The notes beneath the pieces are model-generated. The model saw only the letters and a program-made list of their open reading frames with translations. It ran no database searches and was not told the DNA's origin. This document shows, piece after piece, positions 8,965 through 19,561 of a DNA stretch of 64,000 bases (positions are counted from its first letter, which is position 1; the number at the start of each line of letters is the position of its first letter). A program made the translations under genes and the position numbers. This stretch comes from Gilliamella sp. wkB112 (GTDB lineage: Bacteria > Pseudomonadota > Gammaproteobacteria > Enterobacterales > Orbaceae). The stretch lies in assembly GCF_001690685.1 (NCBI RefSeq), contig NZ_LZGL01000017.1, positions 434,001 to 498,000 on the forward strand, in the 5' to 3' direction.

Positions 8965-9256
8965 TGCTTCCTTTATACCGATTAACTTTATATTTTATTT
9001 TGATTTTTATTGCTAATCCCTTATGTGCTAATCTAAACTCATTTCCAATCTTAAAATTATAACAACAAGGAAAAAATTTAACTACAGTTTTAATCAAACA
9101 ATTTGTTAGCTATTGTAAAGTAAAGCAAATTAACACTTAGTTATAGTAACCTAATAATTATATTTCACACAATTACGAAATCGGTCTAATTCGGTGATAG
9201 TAACCTAAAGGTATACTAATATCTATTGAAACGGACACAATTAAGTTTTAACTGAT

Positions 9257-9296
9257 TTTATACGAAAACGTATATCTATCAGGAAACATCTTGACA
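9257..9296 (+). repeat. 40-bp dispersed intergenic repeat, copy 3
   Basis: Contains the most perfect dyad of the family (TATACG-AAAA-CGTATA), the 7-nt spacer, then GGAAACATCTTGACA. It is located 3' of metG. Confidence 0.9.
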
Positions 9297-9318
9297 AGTC
9301 TAACCACTGGTCAAGATG
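9287..9318. terminator. Hairpin at the 3' end of metG
   Basis: Perfect 9-bp stem CATCTTGAC/GTCAAGATG with a 14-nt loop. The left arm is the conserved tail of repeat copy 3. There is no real U-tract, so intrinsic termination is uncertain. Confidence 0.5.
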
Positions 9319-9343
9319 TAAATTGGTATAATTTACGGGCAAT

Positions 9344-11371
9344 TTAGGCTATTCGCATGCCGGGTTTAGCACCATTATCGGGAGATAATAGATAAATGCC
9401 GTCACTATCATCTTTACCACTGGCAGCTAACACCATGCCTTCGGAAACACCAAAGCGCATTTTTCTAGGGGCTAAGTTAGCAATCATCACGGTTAATCGC
9501 CCAATCAATACTTGTGGATCTGGGTAGTATTGTTTAATCCCCGAAAATACATTGCGGGTTTCATCACCAATATCTAAGGTCAACTGTAATAACTTATCAG
9601 AACCTTCAACTAAGGTAGCATTTTTTATGAGTGCTACGCGCAAATCAATTTTCGCAAAATCATCAAAATTGATGGTTTCGGCAATCGGTTCAGCCATTTT
9701 TGCTGTCGCAGGTGCGGCTGACGCGGCTTGTTGTTTTGAGTCTTCAATCATAGCGGTGATTTTGTCCATATCGATACGGTTAAATAAGGCTTTAAAGCGA
9801 TTAATAGTATGATTTGTTAAGGCGTTATTAATAGTATGCCACTCTAATTTGCTATTTAAAAATTCCTCAGTGCGAGTCGCTAGCGAAGGCACAATCGGTT
9901 TTAAGTAAGTCATTAAAATACGGAATAAGTGGATCCCCATGGAGCAAATATCCTGTAACACCTGATCTTGACCTTCTTGTTTAGCGACTACCCAAGGTGC
10001 TTTTTCATCAATATAACGATTAGCTTCGTCGGCTAGTGCCATAATTTCACGTATAGCTTTACTGGATTCGCGTTGTTCAAAATAATCGGCAATAATTTGT
10101 GCTTTTTCCACAAACTGCGCATATAATTCTGGTTCAGATACTTGTGCTGACAGTTTGCCGTCAAAACGTTTATTAATAAAACCAGCCGAACGCGAAGCTA
10201 TATTGACTACTTTATTAACTAAATCACTATTCACGCGTTGCACAAAGTCTTCCAGATTTAAATCGATATCATCAATATGTGGTGATAATTTAGCGGCATA
10301 ATAATAGCGCAGGCAATCAGGATCTAAGTGTTTTAAATAAGTACTGGCTTGAATAAAGGTACCGCGCGATTTAGACATTTTAGCGCCATCAACGGTAACA
10401 TAACCATGCACAAAAATATTCGATGGTTTGCGATGGTCACTCCCTTCTAACATGGCAGGCCAAAATAGGCTATGGAAGTAAACAATATCTTTACCAATAA
10501 AATGATACAGTTCAGTTTGCGAGTTTTTATTCCAGAATTCATCAAAAATCGCTTTATTATTTTTATTACAATAATTCAAGAACGAGCCCATATATCCGAT
10601 TGGCGCATCTAACCATACATAGAAATATTTACCTGGTGCATCAGGAATTTCAAAGCCAAAATACGGGGCATCGCGGCTAATATCCCACGGCTGCAAGCCA
10701 GCAGCAAACCATTCTTGCATTTTGTTAGCTACTTGTTCTTGTAAAGTGCCCGAACGTATCCACTGTTGTAACATATCGGAAAAAGCCGGCAGATCAAAAA
10801 AGAAATGCTCTGAATCTTTCATAACAGGGGTTGCACCCGAAACAACTGACTGCGGATTAATCAAGTCAATTGGGTTATAGGTGGCACCACACACTTCACA
10901 GTTATCACCATATTGATCCGGCGCTTTACAACGCGGGCAAGTACCTTTTACAAATCGATCCGGTAAGAACATTTGTTTTTCCGGATCAAACAGTTGCGAA
11001 ATCACTTTAGTCTTAATGTAACCATTAGCTTTTAAGCGTTTATAAATCTGCTCGGAGATTTCCCTATTTTCCGGACTATGAGTAGAATGGTAATTATCAA
11101 AACTAATATTAAAGCCAGCAAAATCATGTTGATGTTCAGCTTTTACCGCATCAATCATCTGTTCCGGTGTAACACCCAATTGCTGAGCTTTGAGCATAAT
11201 TGGGGTGCCATGAGCATCATCGGCACAAATAAAATAGATTTCATTACCACGCATTCGCTGGAAACGCACCCAAACATCGGCTTGAATATGTTCAAGCATA
11301 TGGCCTAAGTGAATTGATCCATTAGCATAAGGAAGCGCACAAGTAACCAGTATTTTGCGTTGAGTTGTCAT
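9344..11371 (-). CDS. metG: Methionyl-tRNA synthetase
   Basis: Charges tRNA-Met. The class I signature HLGH is at 21-24, a zinc knuckle at C145/C148/C158/C161, KMSKS at 331-335, and a C-terminal EMAP-like tRNA-binding/dimerisation domain from about residue 575 ([11 protein letters not shown]). The 675-aa length matches the E. coli long form (677). It is divergent from mrp as in E. coli. Confidence 0.98.
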   Translation of the reverse strand: MTTQRKILVTCALPYANGSIHLGHMLEHIQADVWVRFQRMRGNEIYFICADDAHGTPIMLKAQQLGVTPEQMIDAVKAEHQHDFAGFNISFDNYHSTHSPENREISEQIYKRLKANGYIKTKVISQLFDPEKQMFLPDRFVKGTCPRCKAPDQYGDNCEVCGATYNPIDLINPQSVVSGATPVMKDSEHFFFDLPAFSDMLQQWIRSGTLQEQVANKMQEWFAAGLQPWDISRDAPYFGFEIPDAPGKYFYVWLDAPIGYMGSFLNYCNKNNKAIFDEFWNKNSQTELYHFIGKDIVYFHSLFWPAMLEGSDHRKPSNIFVHGYVTVDGAKMSKSRGTFIQASTYLKHLDPDCLRYYYAAKLSPHIDDIDLNLEDFVQRVNSDLVNKVVNIASRSAGFINKRFDGKLSAQVSEPELYAQFVEKAQIIADYFEQRESSKAIREIMALADEANRYIDEKAPWVVAKQEGQDQVLQDICSMGIHLFRILMTYLKPIVPSLATRTEEFLNSKLEWHTINNALTNHTINRFKALFNRIDMDKITAMIEDSKQQAASAAPATAKMAEPIAETINFDDFAKIDLRVALIKNATLVEGSDKLLQLTLDIGDETRNVFSGIKQYYPDPQVLIGRLTVMIANLAPRKMRFGVSEGMVLAASGKDDSDGIYLLSPDNGAKPGMRIA

Positions 11372-11631
11372 GTTGATTTATTACCTTTTTTTACATAATG
11401 GCAGAAATAGTACATCAATCGTGGGATTATCGCTAGATTTATGCCATAATTTACTTAAAATTGTTTACATGCTCCACTGATCTGAAAGTTAAATAACATG
11501 AATTTTAGGCTATAAGGCGATGCTTTTTAGTTTTAGCTTTTTTTTGCCTTTAGAGACCAATGTTAACAAGTTACTAACTTACAATTATATGAGTATAAAC
11601 ATCTTTATCTAGAGAAATAAGGCTTATTCCC

Positions 11632-12699
11632 ATGGAAGCAAAAACGATTCTTGAACAATTTACTCACCCTACCCTAAATAAAAACTTGATTGAACTTGGT
11701 GCAGTAAAGCAATGTGAATGTGTGAATAAACAATTGTTAATTACTTTGGAAATGCCATTTGCTTGGCAAACGGCATTTGTAGAATTACAACAAGCAGTAA
11801 CACCATCTTTACTTAAACTAGATGGCGTTGACGGTGTGAAGTGGAAGATCAAATATAATATTGCCACTTTAAAGCGTGCCAACAGTCAACCAGCTATCAA
11901 TAATATCAAAAATATTATTGCGATAAGTTCCGGCAAAGGTGGAGTTGGTAAATCATCAACGGCAGTTAACTTGGCGTTAGCTTTACAACTACAAGGCGCC
12001 AAAGTGGGAATTTTAGATGCTGATATTTATGGTCCGTCAATCCCAACTATGCTTGGTACCGAAAAACAGCAACCTTTGTCACCCGATAATAAACATATGG
12101 CCCCAATTATGGCTCATGGCCTTGCCAGTAATTCCATTGGTTATTTGGTTGATTCTGATGGTGCCATGGTGTGGCGTGGGCCAATGGCCAGTAAGGCACT
12201 ATTGCAGATTTTACATGATACGCTGTGGCCAGAGTTAGATTATTTGGTTATTGATATGCCACCAGGTACCGGCGACATCCAATTAACCTTAGCCCAAAAC
12301 ACTCCTGTGACTGCTGCGGTAATTGTGACTACCCCACAAGATATTGCTTTGATTGATGCCAAAAAAGGGATCACCATGTTCACTAAGGTGAATATTCCAA
12401 CCTTAGGTATTGTCGAAAACATGAGCTACCATATTTGTGAAAATTGTGGTCACCATGAAGCGATTTTTGGCGAAGGTGGTGCCGAACGTTTAGCCAAGCA
12501 ATACCATACCACGCTACTGGGGCAAATTCCACTGCATACAATGTTACGCCAAGATTTGGACACTGGTAACCCCACAGTTATTAGTCACCCTGATAGTGAA
12601 TTTACTAAAATTTATTGCCAAATTGCTGTCCGTATTGCCAGTGAACTGTATTGGCAAGGTGAAGCGATTTTACCAGATATTTCGTTTAAGGCATTATAA
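11632..12699 (+). CDS. mrp: Iron-sulphur cluster carrier protein Mrp/ApbC
   Basis: Cytosolic P-loop ATPase that delivers Fe-S clusters. An N-terminal MIP18/DUF59-like region (1-75) is followed by the deviant Walker A GKGGVGKS at 101-108, DADIYGPS, the MPPGTGD switch region, and the cluster-binding CENC motif at C269/C272. The 355-aa length fits the family. It sits back to back with metG as in E. coli. Confidence 0.95.
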   Translation: MEAKTILEQFTHPTLNKNLIELGAVKQCECVNKQLLITLEMPFAWQTAFVELQQAVTPSLLKLDGVDGVKWKIKYNIATLKRANSQPAINNIKNIIAISSGKGGVGKSSTAVNLALALQLQGAKVGILDADIYGPSIPTMLGTEKQQPLSPDNKHMAPIMAHGLASNSIGYLVDSDGAMVWRGPMASKALLQILHDTLWPELDYLVIDMPPGTGDIQLTLAQNTPVTAAVIVTTPQDIALIDAKKGITMFTKVNIPTLGIVENMSYHICENCGHHEAIFGEGGAERLAKQYHTTLLGQIPLHTMLRQDLDTGNPTVISHPDSEFTKIYCQIAVRIASELYWQGEAILPDISFKAL

Positions 12700-12705
12700 A
12701 ATATA

Positions 12706-12748
12706 GGTTTTCCGCTGTATCAACTAACGGCTGCAATAGCGGAAAACC
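12706..12748. terminator. Hairpin between mrp and the DUF486 gene
   Basis: Perfect 11-bp stem GGTTTTCCGCT/AGCGGAAAACC with a 21-nt loop between convergent genes. No U-tract follows on either strand. Confidence 0.55.
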
Positions 12749-12758
12749 ATACCATCGG

Positions 12759-13112
12759 TTAACTGATAATTTTATCCTTAAACATAAAAAACACCGCGCC
12801 AAGTAAACATAAACCAGCCCAAATGTAATCTGTTTTGAAAGGTTCTTTAAGAATAAACATCGAAAATGGAATAAATACCGATAAACTGATCACTTCTTGA
12901 ATAATTTTCAATTGCCCGGCACTGGCAACTTGAAAGCCGATGCGGTTGGCTGGTACTTGTAACAAATATTCGAATAAGGCAATTCCCCAACTAATAAACA
13001 CCGCCACAATCCAAACTTGATTATGTAAAAACCGTAGGTGACCATACCAAGCAAAGGTCATAAAAATATTACTAAAGGTAAGTAAACAAACAGTGATGAG
13101 AAGTTGATTCAT
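12759..13112 (-). CDS. DUF486 (DMT-superfamily) membrane protein
   Basis: 117-residue protein with four hydrophobic segments: about 4-22, 31-50, 72-88 and 96-112. The EYLLQVPANRIG and GLCLLGAVFFMFK stretches are typical of the DUF486 family, small multidrug-resistance-like transporters of unknown substrate. There is no recognisable Shine-Dalgarno before the ATG. Confidence 0.85.
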   Translation of the reverse strand: MNQLLITVCLLTFSNIFMTFAWYGHLRFLHNQVWIVAVFISWGIALFEYLLQVPANRIGFQVASAGQLKIIQEVISLSVFIPFSMFILKEPFKTDYIWAGLCLLGAVFFMFKDKIIS

Positions 13113-13383
13113 GATTATGATGAAAGAGACAAAAAAGATTTGGCTATTATATACCTGTGTTTATTAAAGTTACACTAGCACAACTCGGTAATTTAGTTAT
13201 AAGAAAGAAGTAATTATCTATTTTATTAATCGGTTAAATTACCTCTGTTTATTCGCTTAAGCTATTGTAGTCAAGCTATTCTAGTTTTATAGTAAATCAT
13301 AACTTATTCCCACCTATCTTCAATGTATTGCTAGCAACAACACTTTAGGTAACCACACTTATCACAACATTTAGGAGATGATT

Positions 13384-13896
13384 ATGCAAAAGAGAGTAAA
13401 CGAAGTCACTATGCGCGGAACACCAGTTACTTTACTAGGACCGAAAATGAAAGTTGGCGATCTTGCTCCAGATTTTGTGGTTCAAGATGCTAGCATGAAC
13501 GAGGTCAAACTATCTGACTTCACTGGTAAAGTTAGGATAATTAATGCCGTTCCTTCAATTGATACTTCAGTTTGTAGTGCCCAAGTTCATCATTTTAATG
13601 TTGCAGCGGCCAACCTTAAAGATACGATTATTTTTTCAATTAGTGTTGATTTGCCATTTGCTTTACGCCGTTATTGTGCTGCCGAAGGTATTGATGAGGT
13701 TAAAGTCACCTCTGATCACAAAGACCTTGATTTTGGTTTAAAATACGGGGTAGTTATCGCAGAAAAACGTTTACTGACGCGCGCCGTTTTTGTTATCGAT
13801 CAACAAGGCAAAATTGCCTACCTTGAGTATGTTAAAGAGGTATCTAATGAGCCTGATTATGACAAAGTTCTCACTGCAGTCAAAACCTTAGTTTAA
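13384..13896 (+). CDS. tpx: Thiol peroxidase Tpx
   Basis: Atypical 2-Cys peroxiredoxin reducing H2O2 and alkyl peroxides via thioredoxin. The peroxidatic C64 (SIDTSVC) and resolving C98 (RRYC) keep the 34-residue spacing of E. coli Tpx (C61/C95). A PSIDTPVC motif is usual; here Ser replaces the Pro. I chose ATG 13384 over 13378 because GGAG directly abuts the earlier ATG, leaving no spacing. Confidence 0.95.
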   Translation: MQKRVNEVTMRGTPVTLLGPKMKVGDLAPDFVVQDASMNEVKLSDFTGKVRIINAVPSIDTSVCSAQVHHFNVAAANLKDTIIFSISVDLPFALRRYCAAEGIDEVKVTSDHKDLDFGLKYGVVIAEKRLLTRAVFVIDQQGKIAYLEYVKEVSNEPDYDKVLTAVKTLV

Positions 13897-13897
13897 T

Positions 13898-13938
13898 AGC
13901 TGTTACCACCTAGATTAATTTTAGGTGGTAAGTTAGCT
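13898..13938. terminator. Hairpin downstream of tpx
   Basis: Imperfect long stem with a core TTACCACCTA/TAGGTGGTAA and outer pairing AGC/GCT; followed by TTGAGTTTTA, a weak U-rich tail. Confidence 0.5.
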
Positions 13939-14026
13939 TGAGTTTTATAATGGTATCAGTTTAATAATAAATAATATTCGGTTATAATCGCCGGCAATTT
14001 ATCTAGCCCAGCTATTTACTTATATC

Positions 14027-15190
14027 ATGAATAATACCCAAAAACGATCGCGGATATGGTCTTCAATTCTTTGTTTGGCTTTTGCGGCCTTCATTTTCAA
14101 TACTACCGAATTTGTTCCGGTGGGATTGTTGCCCAACATAGCAGAAAGTTTTTCGATGGATGTAGCACATGCGGGGCTATTGCTCACTATTTATGCATGG
14201 GCGGTTTCGCTATTATCGCTTCCGTTAACTATTTTGACGTCCAAAATGGAACGGCGAAAGTTACTAGTGTTTCTGTTCTGCTTATTTATTGGCAGCCATA
14301 TTTTAGCGGGTTTTGCTTGGAATTTTTATAGCTTAATGGTAGCACGAATTGGCATTGCCTCTGCCCACGCGGTATTTTGGGCCATCACCACTCCGCTAGC
14401 AGTTCGATTAGCACCAAATGGAAAAAAAGCTAAAGCTATGGGTTTTATTGTGGTTGGCGTTTCAATGGCAACTATTTTAGGTATTCCTATCGGAACTATG
14501 ATTGGTCAACTGGTTGGTTGGCGTGCCACCTTTTTATGTATTGGTATCTTTTCCTATTGTGTTTTAGTTTTATTACTTCACTTTCTACCACAAGTACCAA
14601 GTAGCAATACTATTTTGCTTAAAGATATTCCAAACGTACTAAAACGCCCTGCGTTATTAAATATCTATCTATTAACAGCTATTGTTATAACAGGACACTT
14701 TACCGCTTATACCTATATCACCCCATTTATGCTTAAAGTCGGTGGTTTCAACCAAACTATGGTAGTTATATTACTATTATCGATTGGTTTTGCTGGCATG
14801 ATAGGCAGTATTATTTTTGCCAAATTTGCCGACAAACACCAAATAGCTATTTTAGTAGTACCAATCACTTTATTATTAATTTGTCTGTTATCCCTTTATG
14901 TTTGTTCGTTAAGCCTGTTTACCGCAATTATTCAAGGGATGCTGTGGGGGTTGTCAATTACGATTATTGGCATGGTCATGCAGAGTAAAGTTATTGATGT
15001 CGCCCCTAATGCGGCCGACATCGCCACCGCCGTTTATTCAGGGATTTACAATATTGGTATTGGCGGCGGTGCATTTGTCGGTAGCCAAGTGTTGCTGTAT
15101 CTGTCAACTCAATATATTGGTTTTATAGGGGCAATATTTGTAATCATCGCCCTGTGTTTGTTTTATTTGCTAGCCAGAAAAACTTGGTAA
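14027..15190 (+). CDS. sotB: Sugar efflux MFS transporter SotB
   Basis: Twelve-helix major facilitator of 387 residues that exports sugars such as arabinose and IPTG in E. coli. The N-terminal AAFIFNTTEFVPVGLL, TIYAWAVSLLSLP and ERRKLL stretches align closely with E. coli SotB. It converges with uup, and a hairpin immediately follows the stop. Confidence 0.93.
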   Translation: MNNTQKRSRIWSSILCLAFAAFIFNTTEFVPVGLLPNIAESFSMDVAHAGLLLTIYAWAVSLLSLPLTILTSKMERRKLLVFLFCLFIGSHILAGFAWNFYSLMVARIGIASAHAVFWAITTPLAVRLAPNGKKAKAMGFIVVGVSMATILGIPIGTMIGQLVGWRATFLCIGIFSYCVLVLLLHFLPQVPSSNTILLKDIPNVLKRPALLNIYLLTAIVITGHFTAYTYITPFMLKVGGFNQTMVVILLLSIGFAGMIGSIIFAKFADKHQIAILVVPITLLLICLLSLYVCSLSLFTAIIQGMLWGLSITIIGMVMQSKVIDVAPNAADIATAVYSGIYNIGIGGGAFVGSQVLLYLSTQYIGFIGAIFVIIALCLFYLLARKTW

Positions 15191-15222
15191 TCAATAAGTA
15201 ACAATAAACGGTTACTTATTGA
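15191..15222. terminator. Hairpin at the sotB/uup junction
   Basis: Perfect 12-bp stem TCAATAAGTAAC/GTTACTTATTGA with an 8-nt loop; the right arm contains the uup stop codon. There is no U-tract. Confidence 0.5.
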
Positions 15223-17137
15223 TGGCTTCTAGCTGTTCCCACCTTGCAAACACGGCTTCAAGTTCCGCTTCTTTATCGGCTAAGGTTTGTAAAATTAAGC
15301 TAGTGTGCTCGTGGGGTTGATTAAAGAAGTCACTCTGACCTATTTGGGCTTGTAACTCGGTTATTTCAACGTCTAGCTGCTCTATTTTTCCCGGTAATTG
15401 TGCTAATTCGCGTTGCTCATTATAGCTAAGTTTCAGCTTAGTTTTTGCTGGTTGATTATTGTTAGTGCTGGCTTTATTGTCTTCCTTTTTAGTTGCTTTA
15501 CTATTATTACTCGTTGCAACTTGCGTTTTTACCGGCCGGGTTTGTTGCTGTTGTTGCAAGGCATCGCTATAACCACCGGCATAAACTCCAATATGGCCTT
15601 GGTCTTCAAAAAACCAACAATTGGTGACCACATTATCCACAAATTGGCGATCGTGGCTCACGAGTAATACTGTTCCTTGATAATCATTAACCAATTCTTC
15701 CAATAGTTCTAATGTTTCAATATCCAGATCATTAGTAGGTTCGTCAAGTACTAGTAAATTGCTCGGTTTTAAAAATAATTTTGCCAACAATAAGCGATTA
15801 CGCTCGCCACCGGACAATGCCCGCACTGGTGTTCTGGCACGTTTCGGTGGGAATAAAAAATCTTGCAAGTAACCAAGTACATGGCGAGAACGCCCATTAA
15901 CCATCACTTCTTGTTTACCTTCAGCCAGATTATCCATTACGGTTTTTTCAGGATCGAGTTCTAAGCGATACTGATCAAAATAAGCTACTTCAAGTTTAGT
16001 ACCACAATGAACACTGCCCGAAGTTGGTTGTAAATCACCAAGCAGGAGTTTTAATAATGTGGTTTTGCCAATACCATTAGGACCAATAAGCGCGATTTTG
16101 TCACCACGTAATACTTGCACACTAAAATCATTAACTAATTGTTTGCCATCAATTTGGTAACTGACATTTTCAAGTTCAAAAACGATTTTGCCGGAACGTA
16201 GTGCTTCTTCAATCTGCATTTTGGCACTACCCATAACTTGACGGCGCTGAGAATATTCTTGGCGCATGGCTTTTAAAGCCCGTACTCGGCCTTCATTACG
16301 GGTGCGACGTGCTTTAATCCCTTGGCGGATCCACACTTCCTCTTGGGCGAGTTTTTTATCAAATTCAGCATTTTGCAGTTCTTCGACACGTAAAGCATCT
16401 TCTTTACCCAGCAAATAACTATCGTAATCACCGCCCCATGAAGCCACTTTACCACGATCCAAATCGATAACCCGCGTCGCCATCTGGCGAATAAAAGAAC
16501 GGTCATGCGAAATAAACACAATACTACCACTAAAGCTTTTTAAAAATTCTTCAAGCCAACGAATGGTTTCAATATCTAAATGGTTAGTGGGTTCATCCAG
16601 CAATAACACTGAAGGTTGGCAAACCAATGCCCTTGCCAGTGCAGCTTTACGTAACCATCCCCCCGATAATGAAGACAAAGCGACTTCACCATCTAGCGAC
16701 AGCGAAGAAATAACATTACGAATGCGGTTATCTAACTGCCAACCATTTTGCTGATCGAGCTGTTCTTGTATTTTGGCTAGTTTAGCTAAATTAGCTTCGC
16801 TCGGATCACGCTCAATTAGATGCGAGAGTTCATTATAATCTTTTACTAGCTGTGCTTGATCTTGTAACCCTTCGGCTACAAAGTCAAATACATTACCTTG
16901 AATATCACGTGGTGGATCTTGTTGTAAACGGGATACCACTACGTTGTTTTCGTAGACGATTTGCCCCTCATCTAAGGGTATTTCTTTATTTAGGATTTTA
17001 AGTAAGGTAGATTTTCCGGCACCATTGCGCCCAACCAGACAAACGCGCTCGTTTTCTTCAATCGACATATCAATATGATCCAGTAATGGCGCATCACTAA
17101 ATGAAAGGTAAGCATTTGTAAGATTAATTAATGACAT
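15212..17137 (-). CDS. uup: ABC-F family ATPase Uup
   Basis: Soluble ribosome-associated ABC-F protein (641 aa; E. coli 635). Two ABC domains: Walker A GRNGAGKST at 36-44 with signature LSGGW, and Walker A GPNGIGKTT near 353 with signature LSGGERNR. A linker follows domain 1. After domain 2 there is a Q/N/K-rich linker (QQQQQ) and the C-terminal coiled coil typical of Uup. In E. coli it affects transposon excision and ribosome function. Confidence 0.95.
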   Translation of the reverse strand: MSLINLTNAYLSFSDAPLLDHIDMSIEENERVCLVGRNGAGKSTLLKILNKEIPLDEGQIVYENNVVVSRLQQDPPRDIQGNVFDFVAEGLQDQAQLVKDYNELSHLIERDPSEANLAKLAKIQEQLDQQNGWQLDNRIRNVISSLSLDGEVALSSLSGGWLRKAALARALVCQPSVLLLDEPTNHLDIETIRWLEEFLKSFSGSIVFISHDRSFIRQMATRVIDLDRGKVASWGGDYDSYLLGKEDALRVEELQNAEFDKKLAQEEVWIRQGIKARRTRNEGRVRALKAMRQEYSQRRQVMGSAKMQIEEALRSGKIVFELENVSYQIDGKQLVNDFSVQVLRGDKIALIGPNGIGKTTLLKLLLGDLQPTSGSVHCGTKLEVAYFDQYRLELDPEKTVMDNLAEGKQEVMVNGRSRHVLGYLQDFLFPPKRARTPVRALSGGERNRLLLAKLFLKPSNLLVLDEPTNDLDIETLELLEELVNDYQGTVLLVSHDRQFVDNVVTNCWFFEDQGHIGVYAGGYSDALQQQQQTRPVKTQVATSNNSKATKKEDNKASTNNNQPAKTKLKLSYNEQRELAQLPGKIEQLDVEITELQAQIGQSDFFNQPHEHTSLILQTLADKEAELEAVFARWEQLEAINK

Positions 17138-17337
17138 ACTTGTGGTTTTTGTTTGGATATTGAATAATAAGCGAGTATTCTATCATAGGTTGTTGTTGGC
17201 AACTAAAATCAATTATCAAAGATATAATAAAAAATCCTCACTAATGTGAGATCTCGGTTCTCTTCCTGTATAAAACTAATGCTGTAGTATTTATTAATTA
17301 ACTGAAAATATTAATAAATCTCGGTGTGGAGGTTATT

Positions 17338-19503
17338 ATGAGTCATATGTGGACATTCCAGCGTGTAGGTGGATTAGATCAAGTTGTATTTAACAGTAGT
17401 GATGACATTATTAATTTAGCTGACTTAGATCCAAAGTTATGGGTGGCACTGAGTTGCCCAACGACAGGCCTCAATTTTGACAAAAGAACACTGGCACTTT
17501 TAGATGTTGACCAAGATGGGCGCATCCGCATTCCCGATATTTTAGATGCCATTAGTTGGACCAAAGACAAGGTCTTATCTTTTGATAAAATCTTACAATC
17601 TTCTGATATTCTGCCACTGGCACAGATTGACACTACCACTAAAGCAGGGCAAAAATTATTAGTAACCGCCCATAGTATTTTAGCTAATTTAAATAAAAGC
17701 CAACAAAATTTTTTGACTCAAGATGATGTGCAACAGTCAATTAAAATCAATGCAGGCAAACTTTATAATGGCGATTTAATCTTCCCTCCGGCGTCTGAAT
17801 TGTCCACAACTATGCAAACCTTTATTCAATCAGCTATTAAGGTTATTGGTGCCGAAAAGGACATGAGTGGTCAAGCCGGTATTAATTTAGATATTGCCAC
17901 CACTTTTGTTAACAACCTGCAAACTTGGCAACAATGGCAAACTGATATTAGTAAGACCGAAACCCCTTTTGGCGAGAACCGAACCGAAATTTGGAAACTG
18001 GTACAAACGCTTAAACCTAAAATTGATGATTATTTTTTACGGATAGAACTAGCGCAATATGCTCCTCAAGCACAAACCGCACTGAATGTAGATGAAAAAT
18101 ATATAGTGCCAACAGAAAACGGATTATTATCCGACGACGCTCTGGCAGAATTACCATTATCAAAAATTGACACTAACAGTACTTTGGACTTAGTTAATGG
18201 GCTTAACCCCCTTTGGAAGAGCAAAGTTAGTCAATTTAAATCCTTGGTTGCTTCGTCATTAGCCAATCCAGATCAACTTAGCCAAGCAGAATGGCAACAT
18301 ATTCAAACTAGTTTGCAAGCTTATACTAAATTGATTAATTCCAAACCAGAAATGACAAAAATTAAGGTAACCATTGCGCCGATTGGCAGTATTGAAGATC
18401 TACCGGCACAACTGATTGCCAGTTTGACTGACAAACAACTGCTTAACGAATTTCAACACATGGTTGAACAAGATAATCAAACCCCTATTTCGGCGGCTGA
18501 TGTGCTAGTTTTAGAAAAACTAGTGCTGTTCCATAAACACCTTTATCGGTTGTTGGTTAACTTTACTTCATTCGCTGATTTTTTCTCACTCGAAAATACC
18601 GCGGCATTTCAACTTGGCAAGCTTTATATTGATGGACGCTGCGCCACTTTATGTGTTGCCGTTGATAACATTGGCAAGCACTCTACCCTAGCCAATTATT
18701 CTGAATTATGCCTACTTTATTGTGAATGTACTCGCCATGGGCAAAAACAACTTATTGCCGCTGCTATAACTGCCGGGCAAGGTGATTTGCTAATTGAGGG
18801 GCGTAACGGCGTGTTTATTGATACTGATGGTAATGATTGGGATGCGAATGTAGTCAAAATAATTAGCAAACCGATTAGTATTCAACAAGCGGTGTGGGCG
18901 CCTTATCAACGTATTGGGCGATTAATTACCGAACAAATCAATAAATGGGCCAGTAGCAAAGACGCCAGTATAGAAAAATCTAGTGCTCAAGTAATTCAAA
19001 ATCCGGAAAATAAATTTGATATTGGTAAAAGTGTCGGCGTTTTTGCTGCTATCGGTTTAGCTATAGGCGCCATTGGTACTGCATTAGCAACTATTTTTCA
19101 GGCGATATTTTCATTAACTTGGTGGCAGCTCCCATTAGTTATTATTGGGTTATTTTTAATCATATCCGGACCTTCGGTGATTTTAGCATGGCTAAAATTA
19201 CGGCGTAGAACCTTGGGACCATTGCTTGAAGCTTCCGGCTGGGCAATTAATGGCCAAGTTAAAATCAATTTATTACTTGGGGGATTACTCACTAGCAAAG
19301 CTGAATTACCACAAAATGCTAAGCGTAATTTACGCGACCCGATGAGAAAACGCAGCCAAAAACCATTAATAGCTTTTATACTGGCAATCTTAATTGGTAT
19401 TGGGGTTTCTGGTGCTTGGCTGTGGCATAAAGGTTATTTTAATCAATATTTTGAACCACAAAAGCAACAACAAACTACCAATAACGCCAATACTCAAAAA
19501 TAA
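17338..19503 (+). CDS. Unrecognised EF-hand-like membrane protein
   Basis: 721 residues. ATG 17338 is preceded by GGAGG at ideal spacing, so the GTG twelve bases upstream is not needed. I do not recognise a characterised family. There is an EF-hand-like loop DVDQDGRIRI near residues 56-65 and a second acidic loop DTDGNDWD near 500. Most of the protein is soluble and helix-rich. Hydrophobic segments lie at about 564-590, 596-620 and 676-696, and the tail is Q/N-rich. There is no signal peptide, so the large N-terminal part is probably cytoplasmic. It is a single gene between uup and glyA, ending at a long hairpin. Function unknown. Confidence 0.85.
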   Translation: MSHMWTFQRVGGLDQVVFNSSDDIINLADLDPKLWVALSCPTTGLNFDKRTLALLDVDQDGRIRIPDILDAISWTKDKVLSFDKILQSSDILPLAQIDTTTKAGQKLLVTAHSILANLNKSQQNFLTQDDVQQSIKINAGKLYNGDLIFPPASELSTTMQTFIQSAIKVIGAEKDMSGQAGINLDIATTFVNNLQTWQQWQTDISKTETPFGENRTEIWKLVQTLKPKIDDYFLRIELAQYAPQAQTALNVDEKYIVPTENGLLSDDALAELPLSKIDTNSTLDLVNGLNPLWKSKVSQFKSLVASSLANPDQLSQAEWQHIQTSLQAYTKLINSKPEMTKIKVTIAPIGSIEDLPAQLIASLTDKQLLNEFQHMVEQDNQTPISAADVLVLEKLVLFHKHLYRLLVNFTSFADFFSLENTAAFQLGKLYIDGRCATLCVAVDNIGKHSTLANYSELCLLYCECTRHGQKQLIAAAITAGQGDLLIEGRNGVFIDTDGNDWDANVVKIISKPISIQQAVWAPYQRIGRLITEQINKWASSKDASIEKSSAQVIQNPENKFDIGKSVGVFAAIGLAIGAIGTALATIFQAIFSLTWWQLPLVIIGLFLIISGPSVILAWLKLRRRTLGPLLEASGWAINGQVKINLLLGGLLTSKAELPQNAKRNLRDPMRKRSQKPLIAFILAILIGIGVSGAWLWHKGYFNQYFEPQKQQQTTNNANTQK

Positions 19504-19520
19504 ACCTAGCAATAAGTATT

Positions 19521-19557
19521 GCTCAAGGTTCGCCATAATTATTGGCGAACCTTGAGC
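19521..19557. terminator. Long hairpin between the EF-hand-like gene and glyA
   Basis: Perfect 15-bp stem GCTCAAGGTTCGCCA/TGGCGAACCTTGAGC with a 7-nt loop between convergent genes. No U-tract on either strand. Confidence 0.6.
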
Positions 19558-19561
19558 ATTA

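Larger units (their letters stand above)
8965..9343. other. Spacer upstream of surface-protein gene 2, downstream of metG
   Basis: The 5' region of gene 2 (8965-9180) is AT-rich and homologous to the 5' region of gene 1. The rest holds repeat copy 3 and the metG 3' hairpin. No gene is visible. Confidence 0.7.
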
